Under the pieces are notes generated by a model. The model was given only the letters and a program-made list of their open reading frames with translations. It did no database searches and was not told where the DNA came from. Shown here piece after piece: positions 1-7,756 of a DNA stretch of 24,636 nt (within the stretch, counting starts at the first letter, position 1; the number at the start of each line of letters is the position of its first letter). This stretch comes from Candidatus Bathyarchaeota archaeon (GTDB taxonomy: Archaea > Thermoproteota > Bathyarchaeia > Bathyarchaeales > DTEX01), in NCBI GenBank assembly GCA_021158305.1, contig JAGGUU010000056.1, forward strand, positions 1-24,636, written 5' to 3'. A program made the position numbers and the translations under genes.

Positions 1-933
1 ATCACTAAATTAGGACGTATTCGAGAAGGCTCAAAGCCAAGAATCATAATGAGAAATTTTAGCTACGTAGCTGATCTAAAGAGGAGTGCTGAGAGAAAAT
101 TTGAGCTCGGCGTTGAGGCAGTATTGATGAAGGAGAACTTTAGGGATCTCCCGAGACTCGTAGAGAACTTAGCTCAGAAGAATGTTGACTATATTCTCGT
201 TTCTCACGTTGTCCCCTACACTAAGAAGATCCATGAGAGAGCCGTGTACATAACTTTGAGTAAACCATCATTCGAGATTGTTAGGCCTTATCTAAACCAT
301 GGCATGAATCTTATACGTGAAGCATCTCACGAACTTTTCAGCAGAGCATACGGGATTGAAGCCGGCTTGAAAGCAGCTACAATCATTAAACGTTTATGGG
401 AAAACGCTGAAAAGAATGGATACTGGATAAACCTGCCGTTGCTCTTCGACTCAAAGGATAAAATCAACATAATCAGGCAAGTTAAGGAGTCTATGGAGAA
501 GAGCATGAAAATCGCTCATGAATACCAAGTTGATCTGAAACTTCCAGATCTGTATCCAGACGCCAAGAAGAGAAAATGTCCATATATTGAGAGAAACACG
601 ATGGTTGTCAGATCTGACGGAGCGGCCGTTCCATGCTTAGAATTCATGTATTCACATCCCATGTACGTTAATATGCATTTGAAGAAGATCTATGCAGTAT
701 CTTTTGGAGACTTAAAGAAGGAGACGGTGAAAGAAGTCTGGAACAAAGAGTCCTACAGAAGGTTCCGGGAAATTAGAAGAAACATGGTTGAGAATATACC
801 GTGGTGTGGAGATTGTCCCTACTCAACATTAGGATGCTTCTACACAAAGACAAACGAAATAGACTGCTACATCAACAAGCCTGGATGTAACGAATGCATA
901 TACAGCGTAAACCTCGCACAATGCAACATATAA
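1..933 (+). CDS. Radical SAM/SPASM-domain protein, 3' part
   Basis: The frame is open from base 1, so the 5' end lies outside the window; the ATG at 49 is probably internal. What remains is the C-terminal half of a radical SAM enzyme. The catalytic CxxxCxxC motif would be upstream and is not seen. The last ~120 residues are Cys-rich in a SPASM-like pattern: Cys in KRKCPY and VPCLEF, then WCGDCPYSTLGC, IDCY, and a terminal GCNECIY followed by LAQC (numbering from the ATG at 49 puts these at about residues 178-292). Such cysteines bind auxiliary 4Fe-4S clusters. The ending resembles maturases linked to tungsten-containing oxidoreductases, but the partner gene is not in view. The class is fairly sure; the substrate is a guess. 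Confidence 0.75.
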   Translation: MTKLGRIREGSKPRIIMRNFSYVADLKRSAERKFELGVEAVLMKENFRDLPRLVENLAQKNVDYILVSHVVPYTKKIHERAVYITLSKPSFEIVRPYLNHGMNLIREASHELFSRAYGIEAGLKAATIIKRLWENAEKNGYWINLPLLFDSKDKINIIRQVKESMEKSMKIAHEYQVDLKLPDLYPDAKKRKCPYIERNTMVVRSDGAAVPCLEFMYSHPMYVNMHLKKIYAVSFGDLKKETVKEVWNKESYRRFREIRRNMVENIPWCGDCPYSTLGCFYTKTNEIDCYINKPGCNECIYSVNLAQCNI

Positions 934-1250
934 AATTCCATATCCAAAATGATGTTATATAGAGCATAGAATCTCCCGCCCGCCCCCATCTTCAATCTCC
1001 ACAGAGACTCCACAACATCTTCAGGCTCCGGAATCCACAGATCCACGCCGACCTTCATTTTGGGCAGATTCTTTCTGAAAAGATCAAGCCACGCATCAGG
1101 ATATCCCTCGGGCTTCATAGAAATAAAAAGATTCCTGCATCCGTTTGTAAGATGTCTCCTCGCCGGCTCGCTGAGCAATCCATCAAAGAGAAACTACATC
1201 GATAGGCCTCACAATAGGCCTCTGAAGATACCGAACCATCTGACGTCCAT
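867..1250 (-). pseudogene. Decayed gene with two in-frame stops, family unknown
   Basis: On the minus strand an ATG at 1250 follows a GGGAG Shine-Dalgarno-like run (plus 1255-1259) and begins MDVRWFGIFRGLL. The same frame is then broken by TGA (1209-1211) and TAG (1194-1196), and continues as FLFDGLLSEPARRHL and on for ~100 codons with protein-like composition (for example NLFISMKPEGYPDAW and KVGVDLWIPEPEDVV). It ends at 867, overlapping the 3' end of the radical SAM gene by 67 bases; the original end may have been near 930-950. A near-perfect 12-base tandem duplication lies at the first stop. I do not recognise the family. The intact downstream part could still be read from TTG 1178, so this could be a shortened live gene. 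Confidence 0.45.
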
Positions 1251-1368
1251 GATTCTCCCACTTACTCTATTCTTAAGTCATGCTACGAAAACCGCAATAC
1301 TCTCCGATAATCGATAACGGGTATGCCCCGGGGTTATCTCAAAAAGAAGCCCATTTCTCATTTCTTTT

Positions 1369-1472
1369 TGGTGCGGGGGGTGGGATTTGAACCCACGAAC
1401 CCCTCCGGGACGGGATACCCCATCTTTCTGATCTTGAGTCCCGCGCATTTGACCTAGCTCTGCCACCCCCGC
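1369..1472 (-). tRNA. tRNA-Leu (anticodon CAA) with a 16-nt intron
   Basis: Read on the minus strand, the acceptor stem is GCGGGGG/CCCCCGC with discriminator A and an encoded CCA (1369-1371). The D-arm GCA/TGC holds AGCTAGGTCAAA. The anticodon stem is CGGGA/TCCCG and the T-arm GTGGG-TTCAAAT-CCCAC. The long variable arm (CCC-GGA-GGG) marks a type II tRNA. The anticodon loop is CTCAAG-A, giving CAA, once a 16-base insert after position 37 is removed (1417-1432). The insert ends fold as an archaeal bulge-helix-bulge: 4-bp helix CUCA/UGGG flanked by 3-nt bulges AGA and GUA, so the splice sites are canonical. A T run (TCTTTTT on the minus strand at 1341-1347) lies just downstream as a likely terminator. 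Confidence 0.95.
1417..1432 (-). other. tRNA-Leu intron (bulge-helix-bulge)
   Basis: The 16-nt intron ATCAGAAAGATGGGGT sits between positions 37 and 38. The flanking 4-bp helix has the pairs C-G, U-G, C-G and A-U, and each 3-nt bulge would be cut after its second base, as expected for the archaeal splicing endonuclease. The terminal intron hairpin is minimal (UC/GA closing an AGAAA loop). Confidence 0.85.
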
Positions 1473-1611
1473 CTATACAAACAATTTCATATGATCCAAA
1501 TCAATCTATTATCTTTTCTGTTATTAAATTCATATAATCATCAAACTTATTCGGCATGATGCTGGTTATTATTCCCTTAAGTTTTTAGGCTTCTGCGAGA
1601 TATTATTATGG

Positions 1612-2946
1612 GTGATTTCTTTGATGAGCTATGATGAGCTTGAGAGGCTTGTTTTATTTGAGGTGAAGCAGAGGAGAGAGGAAGGTTGCGATGTTTCTGA
1701 AGTCAAGTCAGCTCTAGCGAAAATTAAGGAGAAAGACGTTTCACAATTAATGGATTTAATGGAGAGACTTAGCACCCTTAATCCTACACCGGACTTTCCA
1801 TACAATGAACCTTCAATCTTAGATGAGATCCGTAAGGAAAGACCTAGGGGGCCGAGGAGACTATCTGTGAGAATGTCAGACAGCGAGATTCTCGACAAGA
1901 TTTACGGCGGATGGCTCGGCCGATGTGCAGGTTGTCTCCTTGGAAAACCAGCTGAGGGCCTTCGTCGAGAACATATAGAAAGGTGGCTGAAAGCCGCTGA
2001 CGCATACCCGCTTAGTGACTATTTTCCGCCGCTACGTGAACTTCCAGAAGACGCTGAAAGCTGGCTTAAGAATAGAATATCCCAAACCGAACTTCTTAGA
2101 GGTAACATAGATCGCATGGTAAGAGATGACGATATAGACTATACAATTCTGAACCTTCACATACTCGAAACGTATGGATTCGAGTTTACAACTGAAGATA
2201 TAGGCCGAGCGTGGTTAAGTAATCTTCCATTTCTGCGGGTATACACCGCTGAGCGAGTTGCCTACAAAAATCTTGCCGATGGACTTTCTCCTCCGAAAAC
2301 AGCCACGCATATGAATCCCTATAGGGAATGGATTGGAGCTCGGATACGGGCTGATACATGGGGATACGTGACCCCGGGAATGCCTGAGTATGGAGCTGAA
2401 CTCGCATTTAGGGATGCGAGACTATCTCACGTCAAGAATGGCATATACGGCGAAATGTTCATAAGTGCTATGATCAGCGCCGCGTTCGCTACGAACGATA
2501 TCTACGAGATTATATCCATAGGTCTGTCTGAGATTCCCGCCAATTCTAGACTATCAGAAGCTGTCAGAGACGTTGTCGCGTGGAGAAAGAAATATAGTGA
2601 CTGGAGGGAGACGTGGGCTAAGATAAATGATAAGTATGGTGCCTATCATCCTATTCATGTAATCAATAATACTGCACTTGTCATTCTGGGGTTACTCTAT
2701 GGAGAGGGAGACTTCGAGAAGAGCATAACAATAAGTGTCATGGGAGGATGGGACACAGACTGTAACGGTGCAACAGTCGGCTCAATAGTCGGAGTTATGC
2801 TTGGAGCTGCAAGATTACCAGAAAAGTGGATTGCCCCATTAAATGACAGGGTTGAGAGCGTCATATCAGAATATAACAACAGCAGATTATCAGATTTAGC
2901 TAGGCGGACATTTAGTCATGCAAAGAAGACCCTAGCGAATATTTGA
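1612..2946 (+). CDS. ADP-ribosylglycohydrolase family protein
   Basis: A DraG/ARH-type hydrolase, predicted to remove ADP-ribose from proteins or small molecules using a binuclear metal centre. Hallmarks are GGWLGRCAGCLLGKPAEG (residues 99-116), the acidic RDDDIDYT metal motif (171-178) and MGGWDTDCNGA near the C terminus (377-387), which carries the second metal-binding Asp pair. The N-terminal ~90 residues are an extension including the segment EPSILDEIRKERPRGPRRL, which many bacterial and archaeal members of this family share. The start is uncertain: GTG 1612 or ATG 1624 (Met5); neither has a good ribosome site. An ATG at 1608 in another frame gives only eight codons. It is a single gene between the tRNA and the convergent UMP kinase; substrate unknown. 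Confidence 0.88.
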   Translation: MISLMSYDELERLVLFEVKQRREEGCDVSEVKSALAKIKEKDVSQLMDLMERLSTLNPTPDFPYNEPSILDEIRKERPRGPRRLSVRMSDSEILDKIYGGWLGRCAGCLLGKPAEGLRREHIERWLKAADAYPLSDYFPPLRELPEDAESWLKNRISQTELLRGNIDRMVRDDDIDYTILNLHILETYGFEFTTEDIGRAWLSNLPFLRVYTAERVAYKNLADGLSPPKTATHMNPYREWIGARIRADTWGYVTPGMPEYGAELAFRDARLSHVKNGIYGEMFISAMISAAFATNDIYEIISIGLSEIPANSRLSEAVRDVVAWRKKYSDWRETWAKINDKYGAYHPIHVINNTALVILGLLYGEGDFEKSITISVMGGWDTDCNGATVGSIVGVMLGAARLPEKWIAPLNDRVESVISEYNNSRLSDLARRTFSHAKKTLANI

Positions 2947-2950
2947 GACG

Positions 2951-3625
2951 CTATTTTATAATCGTTCCAATCCTTTCTCCCTTCAAGGCCGCAACGACAT
3001 TTTGAGGATTGAAGCCGTTGACAACAAGCATTCTTATACGCTTCTTTTTCAATACTCGAACTGCTTCAGGATCAATTATCTGATGTATCCCAGCCACATG
3101 CTTATCTCTCTCGAGCAACTTACTTAAGTCTTCAAACGTGATTTCATCGACCTTCTCAGCATCAGCATATTTTTCAGGATCCTTCGTGTAGACTCCATTC
3201 TGATTCGTAGCCTTTATTATTAAGTCAGCATCAATCTCTGAGGCTACAAGAGCCGCAACAGCATCCGTTGTCATTCCGGGCTTAAGTCCACCCATTACCA
3301 CGACGCCTCTCTCTCTAAGAGCCGCAACAGCATCCGATAATGACTTAGGAATATCTTTCCATTCGTAGCCTCCTAGCTTCATCGCCACCAGCTGGGCCAT
3401 TATCCTCGAAGCCGATATAGCCACTTCATCTTGTTCACGTTCTTCCAAGCCCATCTTCTTTGCTAATTGAATAAACTCTCTTGCTGGTTTCCCGCCGCCG
3501 ACTACAACGGCAACTTGATGCTTCTCGTCCAGCAGTCTTCTAATAATCTCAACATATCTATTCATGAGTTGCGGATTCGGCGGAGATGCAATAACCGAGC
3601 CTCCAATCCTTAATACAACCTTCAA
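2951..3625 (-). CDS. pyrH: UMP kinase (archaeal type)
   Basis: It phosphorylates UMP to UDP in pyrimidine nucleotide synthesis (amino acid kinase fold, cytosolic). The 224-residue length fits archaeal UMP kinase. Visible motifs are the N-terminal KVVLRIGGSVI, the VVVGGGKPAREF phosphate-binding loop (residues ~41-52), DEVAISASRIMAQLVAMKLGG in the UMP site, and NQNGVYTKDPEK near the nucleotide site. The start is TTG at 3625: no other in-frame start precedes it, and GGTG (plus 3634-3637) lies eight bases upstream. A strong TATA box is in place. The related aspartate/acetylglutamate kinases differ in length and in the NxxGVY region. It converges with the ADP-ribosylglycohydrolase, leaving four bases between them. 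Confidence 0.92.
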   Translation of the reverse strand: MKVVLRIGGSVIASPPNPQLMNRYVEIIRRLLDEKHQVAVVVGGGKPAREFIQLAKKMGLEEREQDEVAISASRIMAQLVAMKLGGYEWKDIPKSLSDAVAALRERGVVVMGGLKPGMTTDAVAALVASEIDADLIIKATNQNGVYTKDPEKYADAEKVDEITFEDLSKLLERDKHVAGIHQIIDPEAVRVLKKKRIRMLVVNGFNPQNVVAALKGERIGTIIK

Positions 3626-3658
3626 GATGGGAACACCATAGAAAATGATCCTCTATAA

Positions 3659-3670
3659 GGTATATATAGT
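3659..3670 (-). promoter_or_regulatory. TATA box for pyrH
   Basis: The minus strand reads ACTATATATACC about 35-45 bases before the TTG start. Transcription would begin near 3639, leaving a short leader that includes the GGTG ribosome site. Confidence 0.6.
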
Positions 3671-3764
3671 CTCTTTTCGTCCTTGCACGATCGTTTTTCG
3701 ACGGCTTAAAGATTTAACTTGAACCATGCATTTTTCTGCGTTGAGAATAACATAAGTAAAGGCG

Positions 3765-4601
3765 ATGGCTGTGGTTGAGATAATATTCTTAGGAACTGGT
3801 GGCGGCCGATTTGCAATGATAACTCAAAGAGCAAAAACCGGAGGGATACGCATAATATCGGAAAAGACGAATATGCACATCGATCCGGGACCTGGAGCGT
3901 TGATCTATTCTCTTGAGCAAAAGTTAGATCCACAGAAGATAAATGCCCTATTCATTTCTCATTCACATCTAGACCATACAAATGATGCTTGTCTCTTAAT
4001 AGAAGCTATGACCAGAGGAGGAAAGAATAAAAGGGGAACTCTAGCTGCATCCCGTAGCGTTATAGAAGGAAACGAGATATGCGACAAAGCGATCACAAGA
4101 TATCACATAGGCCTCCCAGAGAGAGTGATTGAAGCTAAAGATGGAACAAAATTCAATATAGGCGACTTCAAGATTGAGATTATAAAGGCTATACATACAG
4201 ATCCAGACACAGTTGGGTTTCGTCTTGAAACCTCAGATGCCGGATCAATTGGATATCTTCCAGACTCCGAATACTTTGAGGATCTCGGAGCCTTCTTTAA
4301 GGGCGTGAAGCTTCTGATATTATCGGTTTTGAGGCCTGCGGGAAAGCCGTGGAAGGGTCACATGACCACCGAAGATGCGGCTAGAATAGCTGAGGAAGCT
4401 AAGCCAGATCTTCTCGTAATCACGCATTTTGGAATGCAGATGTTACTGAGCCCTCCATCTAAAGAGGCGAAGATGATAGAGGAGAAGACGGGAATACGTA
4501 CAGCATCTGCGAGGTATAGCATGCGGATCTCTATAGGTGAGAAGATTAAGATAGGCGAGTCTAAGAAGCAAGCTGACCTAAGCCTATTTATGGGGGGATA
4601 G
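3765..4601 (+). CDS. MBL-fold metal-dependent hydrolase
   Basis: A metallo-beta-lactamase-fold protein of 278 residues. The metal ligands are visible: HSHLDH at 66-71, His144 in KAIHTD, Asp167 in YLPDSEY, His199 in KGHMTTED and His221 in ITHFGMQ. The opening strand reads IIFLGTGGGRF, as in stand-alone MBL hydrolases of the RNase Z/COG1234-like group. It lacks the beta-CASP insertion of archaeal CPSF nucleases and the long exosite arm of RNase Z, so tRNA 3' processing should not be assumed. It is transcribed divergently from pyrH and converges on valS with a 15-base gap. Substrate unknown. Confidence 0.85.
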   Translation: MAVVEIIFLGTGGGRFAMITQRAKTGGIRIISEKTNMHIDPGPGALIYSLEQKLDPQKINALFISHSHLDHTNDACLLIEAMTRGGKNKRGTLAASRSVIEGNEICDKAITRYHIGLPERVIEAKDGTKFNIGDFKIEIIKAIHTDPDTVGFRLETSDAGSIGYLPDSEYFEDLGAFFKGVKLLILSVLRPAGKPWKGHMTTEDAARIAEEAKPDLLVITHFGMQMLLSPPSKEAKMIEEKTGIRTASARYSMRISIGEKIKIGESKKQADLSLFMGG

Positions 4602-4616
4602 AGGGCTCTAAGAAGA

Positions 4617-7076
4617 TCATTCCTCGACAAAAACACCCTCAGATATCTTAACTGCCTCTTTTTCTGGAGTCTGGAAGCGCAGATCCCTTATTCTATGCAT
4701 CACCATCAAGTCGTCCTTCAGCGGCTTCAATTCTGGTGGAGCGTAAACACGCCGTGCAGGCATCTCTTGGCTCAGCGCCACTCCCCTGCTCTTCTTGTAC
4801 TTCCAAACCGCATTATTGAACTCCATGAATCTATCAAGCAGCTTGACCATATCACTTTCCCACTCAACTCGCCTCTCCGGGAACTTTTGAAGATGAATAC
4901 TTTCTTTTGAGTATACCTCAAGCCAGATCTTCTCAGTTATGAATGGCGTTATCGGAGCTAGAAGCTTCAGCAGAGTCTTAAGAACAGCGTGAAGCGTGTA
5001 CCATGCTCCTCTCTGAAGCTTAGGGTCAAAGACACCCTCATGATTATACGCTCTTGACTTAACTGCCTCAATATAGTGATCAGCAAAGATATTCCATGTG
5101 AATTTTCTTATAGCTGTGGCGACCGCGAACACGTTCATGTCCTCATAGCCTCTTTTGCATTCACTTATTAAGTTATTTAACAATCCGAGAATCATCCGAT
5201 CGAGAGCAGCTAGTTCGTGATCTTCGAAGTCTTGTGGGAAGGAGGATATGAACCTCGCTATATTCCAGAGCTTCGTCAAGAACCTCGATGTGCCCTTAAT
5301 CCTTTCAAAAGAGCATCTAATATCTCCCTTAGTTATGTTTCCTTCAAGTCCAGCCCATATTCTGAAGGCTTCAGCCCCAAATCTTCTGATGACCTCTTGC
5401 GGGTCTATCCACGTCTCTGGCCTGCTCTTGCTTATCTTTCTACCCTCCTCGTCTACAACGTGCATATGAATCCAAACATTCCTGAAGGGCGCCTTCTTAA
5501 AGAGTAGGTAGGCCTTCAGCATTGTGAAGTAAAGCCAGTTCCGAACAATCTCTTTTCCTTGAGGACGTAGACTGCATGGAAAGTTCTTCTTGAAAAATTC
5601 CTTGTCCCAGAGGTATCCTAGGATGTAAACCTCGGATGTGGAAGAATCGAACCATGTATCGAATGTTCGCTCTTCACCTCTGAACCTTGTCGACCCGCAT
5701 CTTGGACATTTCTCTATTGGAGGCTTCTCCTTCCATGGCTGATAGTATCTTCCCGGGTTCGGAACATAGATGTAGCCGCATTCTTCACAATACCATAGTG
5801 GAATCTCCGTTCCATAAAATCTCCTTCTTGAGAGAACCCAATCTATTCCTATGGAATTTATCCAGTCTATTAGTATCTGCTTGCTTTCCGGAGCAAAGAA
5901 TCTCATTTCATCCGCTAATTTGAGGAGCTCATTCTTGAATTCGACTTGCTTAAGGTAATACTCCTTCATTGGAACGAATTCTATCGGATTCTTCGATCTC
6001 CAGCAGATCGGTCTCCTCTGCTTGATTATCTCAGACTTAACAAGCAGACCTGCAGCTTTAAGATCATCTATTATCCTTCTCCTAGCCTCCTCAACCTTCA
6101 GACCCTGATACTTTCCCGCATTCTTGTTCATTCTTCCTTCCTCGTCAATCGCATATATTGGCTTAATATTGAGCTCTCTTAGAATTCTCACGTCGCTATA
6201 GTCACCAAAGCTACAGATCATCACGAGACCTGTTCCGAAATCCGGCTTCGCGTAGGGGTGAGGTTTTATTGGAACTTCATGGCCATAGAATGGAACTATA
6301 GCATGTTTCCCTTTCAAGTGCTGGTACCGCTCATCCTCCGGATTAAATATCACGAGTCTGCAGGTGCAGAGAAGTTCAGGTCTCGTGGTCGCTATTAGAA
6401 TCTCTTCTCCAGACTCCTTCACCTTAAACTTTATATAGTTTAGGCTTGTCTCTTCCTCTTCATATTCGACTTCGGCGTCGGAGATGGTTGTTCCGCAGAC
6501 TGGACAATAATTGGTAGTCTTCTCATCCTCATATATCAGTCCCTTCTTCCAGAGCTCAATGAACGTCTCTTGAGTCAGTCGCCGATATTCTGGGTCATCC
6601 GTCTCGTATCTTCCGCCGATTTTGTGTTCTAGAACCCAAGAGTTGCAGCTTAACCCGAGTCTTTTGAAAGTCTCTATGGATTGCTCTCCGCTTTCCTCCA
6701 ATATCTGTCTACACTTCTCGATGAATTCCTCTCTCGGAGTCTCACGCATCGAGATCCCAAAAACCTTCTCAGCTTGAACCTCAACAGGTAGACCATTCTT
6801 GTCAAGCCCGATAGGGAAGAGAACATTGTATCCTGTCATTCGCTTGTATCTTGCGAAGATATCCATCCAAACATACGTGTATGCCTGTCCTATATGAATC
6901 GGCGTATTAACATAGGGAGGCGGAGTGTCTATGCTAAAGACAGGCTTCTTACTCTCCTTCCTAAACTCATATATCTTCTCTTCCTGCCACTTCTTGAATA
7001 ACAGCGGCTCATCTTTCGGATTCCATCTCTTCTCCTTAAGCTTGGGCTTATAGACTATGCTCTCTCTTCCAGCCAT
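4617..7076 (-). CDS. valS: Valyl-tRNA synthetase
   Basis: A class I synthetase of 819 residues charging tRNA-Val. The HIGH-type signature is HIGQ (residues 61-64) after IDTPPPYVN; the second signature is KISKS (547-551). The editing (CP1) domain carries IATTRPE (228-234) and DFGTGLVMICSFGDYSD (279-295), typical of archaeal ValRS. Zinc-binding pairs are CPVC (191-194), CEEC (430-433) and CPRC (457-460). DTWFDSSTSEVYILGY and the LRPQGKEIVRNW block point to valine rather than isoleucine or leucine specificity. The ATG at 7076 has GGGGTG nine bases upstream (minus strand). The fourth base of the signature, His to Gln, and Ile in KMSKS are small departures. It is transcribed alone, with a leader of up to ~220 bases. 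Confidence 0.9.
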   Translation of the reverse strand: MAGRESIVYKPKLKEKRWNPKDEPLLFKKWQEEKIYEFRKESKKPVFSIDTPPPYVNTPIHIGQAYTYVWMDIFARYKRMTGYNVLFPIGLDKNGLPVEVQAEKVFGISMRETPREEFIEKCRQILEESGEQSIETFKRLGLSCNSWVLEHKIGGRYETDDPEYRRLTQETFIELWKKGLIYEDEKTTNYCPVCGTTISDAEVEYEEEETSLNYIKFKVKESGEEILIATTRPELLCTCRLVIFNPEDERYQHLKGKHAIVPFYGHEVPIKPHPYAKPDFGTGLVMICSFGDYSDVRILRELNIKPIYAIDEEGRMNKNAGKYQGLKVEEARRRIIDDLKAAGLLVKSEIIKQRRPICWRSKNPIEFVPMKEYYLKQVEFKNELLKLADEMRFFAPESKQILIDWINSIGIDWVLSRRRFYGTEIPLWYCEECGYIYVPNPGRYYQPWKEKPPIEKCPRCGSTRFRGEERTFDTWFDSSTSEVYILGYLWDKEFFKKNFPCSLRPQGKEIVRNWLYFTMLKAYLLFKKAPFRNVWIHMHVVDEEGRKISKSRPETWIDPQEVIRRFGAEAFRIWAGLEGNITKGDIRCSFERIKGTSRFLTKLWNIARFISSFPQDFEDHELAALDRMILGLLNNLISECKRGYEDMNVFAVATAIRKFTWNIFADHYIEAVKSRAYNHEGVFDPKLQRGAWYTLHAVLKTLLKLLAPITPFITEKIWLEVYSKESIHLQKFPERRVEWESDMVKLLDRFMEFNNAVWKYKKSRGVALSQEMPARRVYAPPELKPLKDDLMVMHRIRDLRFQTPEKEAVKISEGVFVEE

Positions 7077-7296
7077 ACTTCTTCACCCCTGAAATTCTAT
7101 ATCTTCTTTCACAAGAAAGTCTGTTTTTTAAACGATGTGACGAAGAATATCCAAGAAGGCCCGCAAGGGCTATGATACTTGGCGGTGCTCGATCCTCAAC
7201 TGCGTCTTTCCTCCATAATTCATGATATACATTCAACAAAACTTAAATACATAGATATAATTGTTCCGATGCATTGATAGAAAAACAGAGTGATTT

Positions 7297-7692
7297 CTAA
7301 GAAAAGTCCTGCTCTCTTATCTTCTCTCCAATACTCTTCAATTTACCATGCTCAAGAATTCTGATACTTGTCTTAAGTCTCACTCTAACTCCCAGTCTAC
7401 GAAAGAGCCAGTAGAGATCTTCCCCAGAGATCTTACTTCTGATCTTACCCTCCATTATAAGCCTTAGGAGTAGACTCTCAACGTATTTGGCTACCTGGGG
7501 ATACTGAGCTCTAGCCGCGTTTAAAACTTCCCATGCCCTTCCAACGAGAAACTTATCAAGAACTTTTTGAGGATCCATTTCTCCTCCCTTCTCCTTTTCC
7601 TCTTCCCTCTTCTTAAGAAGCCTCATCATTTCCATGATCTTCTTTCGCCTTATAGCTGCAAGCTCATTGTCCGACAATTCCTTCTCCTCCAT
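7297..7692 (-). CDS. PDCD5/TFAR19-like DNA-binding protein
   Basis: A 131-residue member of the PDCD5 family, small helical proteins found throughout Archaea and eukaryotes that bind double-stranded DNA or chaperonin. The pattern is as in the family: a charged N-terminal helix (NELAAIRRKKIMEMMRLLKK, then EEEKEKGG), then a compact three-helix core with VGRAWEVLNAARAQYPQVA and LLLRLIMEGKIRSKISGEDL. The C-terminal tail is longer and more basic than average. The ATG start is supported by a TATA box centred about 28 bases upstream, implying a leaderless message. It follows the aRF1 gene by 64 bases on the same strand but has its own promoter. Precise cellular role unknown. Confidence 0.8.
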   Translation of the reverse strand: MEEKELSDNELAAIRRKKIMEMMRLLKKREEEKEKGGEMDPQKVLDKFLVGRAWEVLNAARAQYPQVAKYVESLLLRLIMEGKIRSKISGEDLYWLFRRLGVRVRLKTSIRILEHGKLKSIGEKIREQDFS

Positions 7693-7710
7693 GAGCGGCG
7701 TTAATTTCAG

Positions 7711-7727
7711 ATTTATTATTTAAATGG
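7711..7727 (-). promoter_or_regulatory. TATA box for the PDCD5 gene (leaderless)
   Basis: The minus strand reads CCATTTAAATAATAAAT, with the TTTAAATA core centred about 28 bases before the ATG. Transcription should start at or next to the start codon, which fits the absence of a Shine-Dalgarno. Confidence 0.65.
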
Positions 7728-7756
7728 ACTAAGAAAAATGTTTATCGAAGTAATCG

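Noticed and set aside
1060..1317. Plus-strand open frame of 85 codons between the radical SAM gene and the tRNA
   Set aside because: Composition is not protein-like, it has no ribosome site, and it is the complement of the better-supported decayed minus-strand gene.
1278..1466. Minus-strand open frame across the tRNA
   Set aside because: It reads through the tRNA-Leu gene, whose structure is unambiguous.
1608..1634. Eight-codon ORF overlapping the ADP-ribosylglycohydrolase start
   Set aside because: Too short and without a ribosome site to claim as a leader peptide.
7048..7239. 63-codon minus-strand frame overlapping the valS start
   Set aside because: It overlaps valS by 29 bases, has no ribosome site or recognisable motif, and lies in what is more simply the valS leader.
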